Shown: one piece after another, positions 7,122 through 12,105 of the stretch | Numbering within the stretch: the stretch's first letter is position 1 | Layout: each line of letters opens with the position of its first letter | NCBI GenBank assembly: GCA_030625445.1 | Contig: DAOUQU010000022.1 | Span: 1-12,105 of the forward strand | Direction of reading: 5' to 3' | Length of the DNA stretch: 12,105 nucleotides | From: Gammaproteobacteria bacterium | GTDB lineage: Bacteria; Pseudomonadota; Gammaproteobacteria; Chromatiales; Chromatiaceae | Made by a program: the position numbers and the translations under genes | Notes under the pieces: model-generated | What the model saw: only the letters and a program-made list of their open reading frames with translations | Database searches by the model: none | Told to the model about the DNA's origin: nothing

Positions 7122-7139
7122 AACCCCCATCCAGCCGAT

Positions 7140-7997
7140 TCATTGAGATATTTCCCCGTCAGAGTCGATCTTCTGATAACCACTCATGTTTTTGGCGATA
7201 CAGATGATATGGCGCAACTTGCCATCTTCATCGGTAATTGCCGTACGGGAAAAAAGAATGGGGATGCGTTTGCCGCTGCTGGTAATAAAGCGTGCGTCAA
7301 TGCTGGGAATGGCGCCGCTGCGTATCAGCGCCTCGAGCCATGTGCCCATGAAAGCATCCGCCTGCTGGTCAGTCTCCTCTTCAAACAGGTCGCCGATGGA
7401 GAGTGCGATGAGTTCACTCTCTGCATAACCCAGCATCCTGCAGGCGGCAGGATTAGCCTCGGTCACTTTCCCTTCAGGGTCAAGCACCAGCAGCGCCTCT
7501 CCCATGGCCCGGAAAATATTTTGTAAATGCTCTCTGGTTTCATTCAGTTCAGCAGTGCGTTGTTTGACTTTCTCCTCCAGCAGGCGGTTCATCTGCCGCT
7601 CTTTTTCGATGAGACGAAAGTAGGTGCTGAGTTTGTTGATCAGTTGATTGTCGTCAATCGGTTTGAGCAGATAGTCGGCAGCGCCAACATCATAACCACG
7701 CTGCTGAAAATCCTCCGTTTTGAATGCTGCAGTGAGAAAGATGATGGGGATATTTTGGGTTTTTTTACGGACCTTCAGCAGGGAGGCAGTTTCAAAACCA
7801 TCCATGCCGGGCATCTGGATATCCAGCACAATCAGGTCCAGATCCGGCGTAGCCAAAGCAATTTCGATCGCCTCCCTGCCTGAATTTGCATCGAGCACAG
7901 CGGCGTTCATATGCTGTTCGATCAATGCGCGCAGGGTAAACAGGTTGTCCGGATTGTCATCGACAATCAGCAGTTTGAAATTGGTATATCTGGTCAT
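7140..7997 (-). CDS. Response regulator: receiver plus PAS domain, no output domain
   Basis: A 285-residue soluble protein. Residues 7-125 form a canonical receiver with acidic D13 and D14, phosphoacceptor D59 (LIVLDIQMPGMDG), T89 and K112 (KP motif). A charged coiled-coil-like segment (about 128-158, EKERQMNRLLEEKVKQRTAEL) leads to a PAS domain (about 157-270; LVLDPEGKVTEANPAACRMLGY). It stops 15 residues after IICIAKNMSG, where related proteins usually continue into a kinase or GGDEF domain. The start ATG follows the kinase stop codon directly (TAAATG), so the two are translationally coupled and it is the likely partner of that kinase. Without an output domain it may act through protein binding or as a phosphate-relay element. 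The signal bound by the PAS domain cannot be read from sequence. Confidence 0.93.
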   Translation of the reverse strand: MTRYTNFKLLIVDDNPDNLFTLRALIEQHMNAAVLDANSGREAIEIALATPDLDLIVLDIQMPGMDGFETASLLKVRKKTQNIPIIFLTAAFKTEDFQQRGYDVGAADYLLKPIDDNQLINKLSTYFRLIEKERQMNRLLEEKVKQRTAELNETREHLQNIFRAMGEALLVLDPEGKVTEANPAACRMLGYAESELIALSIGDLFEEETDQQADAFMGTWLEALIRSGAIPSIDARFITSSGKRIPILFSRTAITDEDGKLRHIICIAKNMSGYQKIDSDGEISQ

Positions 7998-10301
7998 TTA
8001 GATGTTAATAGACTCATCGATGATGGATTTTAACTGCTGTGCGTTTATCGGCGTTGTCAGGCAATCACTGGCAGCCTGCATCAGCTCTTCATTGATCAGT
8101 GTGCAATCCTCGGCGAGTGCAATAATGGTCCCTGAAATTTTTTCATTTTGAATAATAGAGATGCTATCACAGTTATTGGTGTCGCAGATGCGGCTGTTGA
8201 TGATAATCAGCAGGCACTCAGGCTCTTCACGCAGCACCTCCCTGATCTCATCCTCGTCGGTGGCGGCAATGACGGTGATGCCCCAGTGGCTCATGATTTG
8301 CGTCAGCTGCAGCATGGTATCGATGTTGTCTTCGACCAGCATCACCGTTTGGCCGCTGAAGTCGGCTGCCGGTGGTGTTGAGGCTGCAACGATTGAGGTG
8401 ACCTGTTCGTTTTCGGGTTCTGCTGTCTTCTCATGCCAGGGAGTCTCCGCAGGTTGACTGCGATAATACTCAAGCGGCAGAGCCAGTGTGAATGCCGCCC
8501 CCTGGTTCTCGGTGCTCGTTAGATCAAGATAGCCCCCCAGCAGTGCAGCCAGGCGACGGCTGATATTGAGTCCGAGGCCGGTGCCGCCAAAACGGCGGCG
8601 AATAGAACCGTCTGCCTGGCGAAAGGCCTCAAAGATATGCTTCTGCTGCGTAACGGGAATGCCGATACCGCTGTCGCTGACGGTAATATGCAGCGGTTGA
8701 CCGCGATAATCGGCATTGAACAGCATCTTGACGGTTATAGTGATGCCGCCCCGGTCGGTAAATTTGACGGCATTACTCAGCAGGTTTTTCAGGATCTGAC
8801 GGATTTTGTCGGAGTCAGAAGTGATTGTAGATGGCGTATCTGTTGCATATTCCAGCTTCAGGGAGAGGCCTTTCTCCTCAAATTGCGGACGCATCAAAGC
8901 GATGGTGTCATCAAGCAGCTGCCGCAAATTGATCTCTTCCAGTTTGAGCTCTTCGTCCAGGGACTCGATGCGCGATAGTTCGAGGATGTTGTCGATCAAT
9001 CCGAGCAGATCCCTGCCGGCATGATGGATGACATCGGCTTTTTGCTGTTGAGCCGCCGGCAGCGCAGCATCCTCCTTGAGAATTTTCGAGAGCACCATGA
9101 TCGAGTTGAGCGGTGTTTTCAGCTCATGGGAGACATTGGCGAGGAATTCGGTTTTGAAGCGGTTACTCTGCTCAAGCTGCCGGGTATGCGTGCGCAGATT
9201 GCGGTTGTTTCTGGCATGGGTCGAGGCCAGGCGCGTCAGATTACCGGCAAGAATATGCAGTTCATGGGGTTTGTCCCACGAAAATTTGACCTCTTCATTA
9301 TTCTCAACGATACGGTGCACGCCACTACCAAGCTCCTTACTGATACGATCGAGGCGATCGGCAAACCAGTTTGCCAGCAGCCACACGCCAATGAGCACCA
9401 GCAGAGAGACGATGGCGACTGTAATCAACAGGCTTCTGCGCAGACTGGCCAGGGGTGATTCATCGACGATACGCCCCACCCACAGAGGATCGCCGTTCTC
9501 GGTGCGAAACATCGGAACCCAGAACATGCGGTGATCCTCATCATCAGTCCATAATCCGATTCTTCCCCGCTTGAAAATTTTGTCAAGACCGGGGAAATCC
9601 TCGAAGGCTTTGCCGGCGGGTGAATTCCTGGAGGTATAGAGGTAGCTGCCATCATTTTTCACCCACAGGGTGTCACGATAGGCGCGAGCCAGTCCACCGG
9701 GATCAACGGTTATGACAACCATCGCCGTAGCTTCACCCTTGTTATTCCTGATTGCACTGGCGATATAGAGGCGCAGCAGTCCACGCTGCTGGTCATCATA
9801 TTCGGTGCGGATCGGGCTGACGAGCACGGCAGACGGGCCTGCTTTCAGCACCGAAGTGAGAAAAGCGTGGCTGGGCATATCGGGACGGGTGGTTGTCTTC
9901 TTCAGCAGATCTCCTCTCTTCTCTCTTTCCAGCCAGAAACGGGCTGTACCATTCTCATCCAGAAAATTGATGCTGATAATATCGAGGCTTTTGCCGAAGA
10001 GACGATTGATCCATTCCGTGTAACGAGAGCGGACTTCCCAGGTCTTTGTTGCATCATTGTTGTCAGAGCTGACGATAATGCCGGGCTCAGGCAGTTTTGC
10101 CACTACGCCGGTGAGCGCCTGGCGGCTGGCCATGTGCTGATCCAGATCACGAAAATCGGCGCGCAGCTGCTGCAGATGCGCCTGCTGATAGAAGATCTGA
10201 AGACGATCAAGCACCGGCGGCAGTCCGAATGTCAACAACAGCGCCATAGGCGTCAGTGCGAACAGCAGCAGGATCAACAGGATGTAGGTGCGTAGCTTCA
10301 C
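7998..10301 (-). CDS. Membrane sensor histidine kinase with degenerate receiver
   Basis: A 767-residue inner-membrane kinase starting at GTG, with no clear Shine-Dalgarno sequence. Order: membrane segment (about 6-28), a periplasmic region of some 260 residues resembling a double-Cache sensor (about 30-288), a second membrane segment (291-313), a HAMP-like linker and coiled coil (about 314-380), HisKA with phosphoacceptor H392 (NVSHELKTPLNS), and an ATPase domain with N box (NLLSNAVKFT, 506-515), G1 (DSGIGIP, 543-549), F box and G2 (GGTGLGL, 572-578). After a linker (611-650) comes a receiver-like domain (652-765). It keeps E657 and D658 but has N702 for the phosphoacceptor Asp, A730 for the conserved Thr/Ser and T750 for the Lys, so it should not accept phosphate. 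The upstream gap has no convincing promoter for it. Confidence 0.95.
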   Translation of the reverse strand: MKLRTYILLILLLFALTPMALLLTFGLPPVLDRLQIFYQQAHLQQLRADFRDLDQHMASRQALTGVVAKLPEPGIIVSSDNNDATKTWEVRSRYTEWINRLFGKSLDIISINFLDENGTARFWLEREKRGDLLKKTTTRPDMPSHAFLTSVLKAGPSAVLVSPIRTEYDDQQRGLLRLYIASAIRNNKGEATAMVVITVDPGGLARAYRDTLWVKNDGSYLYTSRNSPAGKAFEDFPGLDKIFKRGRIGLWTDDEDHRMFWVPMFRTENGDPLWVGRIVDESPLASLRRSLLITVAIVSLLVLIGVWLLANWFADRLDRISKELGSGVHRIVENNEEVKFSWDKPHELHILAGNLTRLASTHARNNRNLRTHTRQLEQSNRFKTEFLANVSHELKTPLNSIMVLSKILKEDAALPAAQQQKADVIHHAGRDLLGLIDNILELSRIESLDEELKLEEINLRQLLDDTIALMRPQFEEKGLSLKLEYATDTPSTITSDSDKIRQILKNLLSNAVKFTDRGGITITVKMLFNADYRGQPLHITVSDSGIGIPVTQQKHIFEAFRQADGSIRRRFGGTGLGLNISRRLAALLGGYLDLTSTENQGAAFTLALPLEYYRSQPAETPWHEKTAEPENEQVTSIVAASTPPAADFSGQTVMLVEDNIDTMLQLTQIMSHWGITVIAATDEDEIREVLREEPECLLIIINSRICDTNNCDSISIIQNEKISGTIIALAEDCTLINEELMQAASDCLTTPINAQQLKSIIDESINI

Positions 10302-10324
10302 AGTTGCATAATACAGTTAAGCGC

Positions 10325-10435
10325 TGATTCTCACCAGAGGAGGTGCGGGTAAATCACTGAACAAAACAGGTTTGCTGTTGTACTCTTGGGTCGCATACAA
10401 TCAGATCTGAATCAAAACAATAGAGGTGAGAATCA
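10325..10435. repeat. 11-bp inverted repeat flanking the kinase/folE intergenic region
   Basis: TGATTCTCACC (10325-10335) and GGTGAGAATCA (10425-10435) are perfect inverted copies 89 bases apart. The right copy overlaps the folE Shine-Dalgarno sequence and the first base of its ATG. The left copy lies 23 bases before the kinase GTG and reads in the same orientation relative to that gene. Confidence 0.6.
10372..10401 (+). promoter_or_regulatory. Probable promoter of folE
   Basis: TTGCTG (10372-10377) and TACAAT (10396-10401) are separated by 18 bases. The -10 matches 5/6 and the -35 only 3/6. The predicted start near 10408 leaves a leader of under 30 nt. Confidence 0.5.
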
Positions 10436-10989
10436 TGTCACAGGATGCGTTGATACAACACTATTCCGGCATTATCGAGGGAGTTGGTGAAGATCTGCAG
10501 CGCGACGGACTGCTGAAAACACCGCAGCGGGCTGCCAAGGCGATGGAGTTTTTATGCAAAGGCTACCACCAGACGCTGGATGAAGTGGTTAACAAGGCGG
10601 TCTTCGAAACCAGCAATGACGACATGGTGATCGTCAAGGATATCGAACTCTACTCGCTGTGTGAGCATCACATGCTGCCGTTTATCGGTAAGGCGCACGT
10701 TGCCTATCTGCCGAGGGGAAAGGTGATCGGGCTCTCTAAAATCGCCCGTATTGTCGATATGTATGCGCGCCGTCTGCAGATTCAGGAGAATATGACGGTG
10801 CAGATTGCAGATGCCATCGAACAGGCGATTCAGCCTGCGGGTGTTGCTGTCACCATTGAGGCGGAGCATCTCTGCATGAAGATGCGCGGCGTAGAGAAGC
10901 AAAACTCGGTCATGAAAACCTCGGTGATGCTGGGCGCTTTTCGCAAATCCCAGGCAACGCGCATGGAGTACCTGACGCTGATTCATTGA
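10435..10989 (+). CDS. folE: GTP cyclohydrolase I (FolE, type IA)
   Basis: Converts GTP to 7,8-dihydroneopterin triphosphate, the entry step for tetrahydrofolate and also the queuosine pathway. The 184-residue protein has the zinc ligands C76, H79 and C147 (SLCEHHMLPF and EHLCMKMRG), with H78 and H145 matching E. coli catalytic H112 and H179 at a constant offset of 34. It also has GLSKIARIVDMYARRLQ and the C-terminal SVMLGAFR. The length is shorter than E. coli FolE (222) at the N-terminus but normal for many family members. The ATG at 10435 follows GAGG by 8 bases. A GTG three codons upstream overlaps the Shine-Dalgarno sequence and was not used. It stands alone, without other folate genes nearby. 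Confidence 0.98.
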   Translation: MSQDALIQHYSGIIEGVGEDLQRDGLLKTPQRAAKAMEFLCKGYHQTLDEVVNKAVFETSNDDMVIVKDIELYSLCEHHMLPFIGKAHVAYLPRGKVIGLSKIARIVDMYARRLQIQENMTVQIADAIEQAIQPAGVAVTIEAEHLCMKMRGVEKQNSVMKTSVMLGAFRKSQATRMEYLTLIH

Positions 10990-11013
10990 TTGTTAACAAT
11001 GAAAGGATTTTCA

Positions 11014-11082
11014 ACCACGAAAATCACGAAAAGCACGAAAAAAGAAGTTTGACCATTTCGTGTGGTTCGTGATTTTCGTGGT
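11014..11082. repeat. CCACGAAAA palindromic repeat with 9-bp period
   Basis: The outer 17 bases (11014-11030) are perfectly complementary to 11066-11082. An inner 7-bp stem (CACGAAA 11034-11040 / TTTCGTG 11056-11062) continues the pairing after a 3-base internal loop. Each arm is three 9-base units: CCACGAAAA, TCACGAAAA, GCACGAAAA on the left and TTCGTGTGG, TTCGTGATT, TTCGTGGTA on the right. A GATTTTTC tract follows on the plus strand, so the structure could end folE transcription. Confidence 0.88.
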
Positions 11083-11099
11083 AGATTTTTCTTCAGGTT

Positions 11100-11206
11100 G
11101 TAGGCCGGATAAGGCGCTTTCACCGATCTTTGATTCAATGCAAGATCTTCCAGCGCCGCCATCCGGCTTTGTGTTGCCGGATTTCGCTTACGCTCATCCG
11201 GCCTAC
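11100..11206. repeat. REP/BIME-like element (two GCCGGAT hairpins)
   Basis: The element begins GTAGGCCGGATAAGGCG and ends ATCCGGCCTAC. The first hairpin pairs GCCGGAT (11104-11110) with ATCCGGC (11161-11167), then GGCGCT (11113-11118) with AGCGCC (11152-11157), then GATCTT (11125-11130) with AAGATC (11142-11147). The second pairs GCCGGAT (11176-11182) with ATCCGGC (11196-11202). The outer GTAGGCCGGAT (11100-11110) can instead pair with ATCCGGCCTAC (11196-11206), leaving inner hairpins. The wording closely resembles the enterobacterial REP core. It lies between the 3' ends of convergent folE and tmcA, a typical REP location. Confidence 0.8.
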
Positions 11207-11243
11207 GGACTGCTTCCTGCACGGAGTTATTGAGACCTTATTC

Positions 11244-12105
11244 TCAGAGCAGTTTTTGAACAGCGTGCTGCAGTGAGCGCTGCACCTCGCGCTTTCCGGC
11301 CAGTTGCAACCTTGTGGCAAGACTCTGGATAGCTTCTCTCTGTAAAATTCTGCAAAAGAAGAGCTCCTGCTGCTGGTCGTCGAGTCTTACTGCATAGCCG
11401 CTTCGGGAAGCCCATATTGCCAGCTCCACGAGTTCTGGGAATACGGCGTCAAACGGGAGTTGAGCGGCAGCGAAGCGACTCAGCAGTTCTCTGCTGCCTG
11501 ACGATACATCATGGCTGTGCATGGCGTCCTGAAGCAGCGGCAGGAAGATTCTGCTCTCCAGTTTCTTCAAGCTGTCAGTGAGCAGCAGTGGAAGTTGTTT
11601 GAGGAAACGTCCTTGCGCCTGCTGCAACAGCTGCTTGCCATTCTCAGTGACCGGCTGGAGCATCAGCAGCGAGTGACAGCCGCTGGATGCCTCTCTAGTC
11701 AATCCGAGGCGCACCGGCTGGAAACTGTTTTTTCGCCACAAAGCCATCAAGTCACTGGTGGCGCCAAAACTGGTGCAGACCGTGTCGATCTCTTCTGCTG
11801 TGGATGCAAGTTCTTTTAAAAGCGCGGTGGCAACGCCATTTCTGCGGATTGCCGGATGAACGGCTATACGCATGATACGCAAAAAGTTGTGCTGCAGCGC
11901 CTGCGGCTGGGCACAGTGGAGCGCCAGTGTCTGAGGTGCAAGATGTCCATGCGGGCGTCGTTTTCCCGAAAGGATTTGCGACACCATGGCGTAATCGAAT
12001 CCCCCTTCGCTAACCGCAACTGCAACTGCGGCAATCTCTCCCCGGTAGCGTCCCAGCAGGATCTCGATGTTGTGGCCATCGAGCAGATAGCGCAGATCGA
12101 ATGAG
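11244..12105 (-). CDS. tmcA: tRNA(Met) cytidine acetyltransferase TmcA, C-terminal part
   Basis: TmcA makes N4-acetylcytidine at the wobble base of elongator tRNA-Met using acetyl-CoA and ATP. The reading frame is open to the right edge, so 286 C-terminal residues are visible and the N-terminal and helicase-like ATPase parts lie outside. The visible part holds the GNAT domain: DLRYLLDGHNIEILLGRYRG at the edge, GKRRPHGHLAPQTLALH, the acetyl-CoA-binding motif RIAVHPAIRRNGVATALL, and SFGATSDLMALWRKNSF followed by REASSGCHSLLML, as in E. coli TmcA. After this is the C-terminal tRNA-binding-like helical region. It is convergent with folE across the REP-like element. An internal ATG at 11987 is not the start. 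Confidence 0.95.
   Translation of the reverse strand, partial: SFDLRYLLDGHNIEILLGRYRGEIAAVAVAVSEGGFDYAMVSQILSGKRRPHGHLAPQTLALHCAQPQALQHNFLRIMRIAVHPAIRRNGVATALLKELASTAEEIDTVCTSFGATSDLMALWRKNSFQPVRLGLTREASSGCHSLLMLQPVTENGKQLLQQAQGRFLKQLPLLLTDSLKKLESRIFLPLLQDAMHSHDVSSGSRELLSRFAAAQLPFDAVFPELVELAIWASRSGYAVRLDDQQQELFFCRILQREAIQSLATRLQLAGKREVQRSLQHAVQKLL

Noticed and set aside
10302..10330. TATTAT on the minus strand as -10 of the kinase gene
   Set aside because: It lies within a few bases of the GTG start and has no acceptable -35, so the leader would be too short; the kinase promoter remains unassigned.
10426..10434. GTG start for FolE three codons upstream
   Set aside because: The GTG lies inside the GAGGTGAG Shine-Dalgarno sequence that correctly positions the ATG at 10435.
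11014..11082. Possible CRISPR array because of short regular units
   Set aside because: Units are only 9 bases with no spacers, and the second half is inverted; this is a palindrome.
10983..11222. 79-residue open frame on the minus strand in the folE-tmcA gap
   Set aside because: It runs through the 9-bp palindrome and the REP-like element; its residues are just a translation of repeats, and no ribosome binding site was seen.
11856..12104. Plus-strand open frame reaching the right edge
   Set aside because: It is antisense to tmcA, whose GNAT motifs are clear throughout this stretch.

Overview
This window comes from a gammaproteobacterial chromosome. The evidence is a macromolecular synthesis operon (rpsU-yqeY-dnaG-rpoD) on the minus strand, divergent from tsaD and ending in a CAU-anticodon tRNA-Ile2, an arrangement resembling that around E. 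coli rpoD. Other genes (plsY, folE, tmcA) are also ordinary gammaproteobacterial housekeeping genes. Base composition is moderate. The abundance of intergenic dyad repeats and the HlyU/SqrR-like ArsR protein would fit an environmental, possibly sulfur-metabolising lineage, but that placement is inference.

Layout. Positions 57-4552 hold the minus-strand operon: promoter, rpsU (S21), yqeY, dnaG (primase), an internal extended -10 promoter, rpoD (sigma-70), tRNA-Ile2(CAU) and a strong rho-independent terminator. tsaD (tRNA t6A synthesis) runs divergently at 4661-5677. A 166-bp repeat-bearing gap separates it from the convergent plsY (phospholipid synthesis, 5844-6437, minus). A large palindromic filler repeat lies between plsY and an ArsR/SmtB-family regulator (6653-6982, minus), which has its own good promoter and a dyad at the predicted +1 region. 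Upstream is a two-gene signalling operon on the minus strand: a membrane sensor histidine kinase with a degenerate C-terminal receiver (7998-10301) followed, TAA-ATG coupled, by a canonical receiver joined to a PAS domain with no output domain (7140-7997). folE (GTP cyclohydrolase I) diverges from the kinase at 10435-10989. The folE-tmcA gap contains two further repeat families: a 9-bp-period palindrome and a REP/BIME-like element. The C-terminal 286 residues of tmcA (tRNA-Met ac4C acetyltransferase) run off the right edge on the minus strand.

How the genes fit together. The left half is information-processing machinery: translation initiation (S21), replication priming, transcription initiation, an AUA-decoding tRNA and t6A modification. 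The signalling block looks accessory. No large undescribed multi-gene system is evident. The best second-look items are the pseudo-receiver kinase paired with a REC-PAS protein, the ArsR protein whose two cysteines have the 66-residue separation known from persulfide-sensing SqrR/BigR, the dyads around its promoter, and four kinds of intergenic dyad repeat packed into three short gaps.
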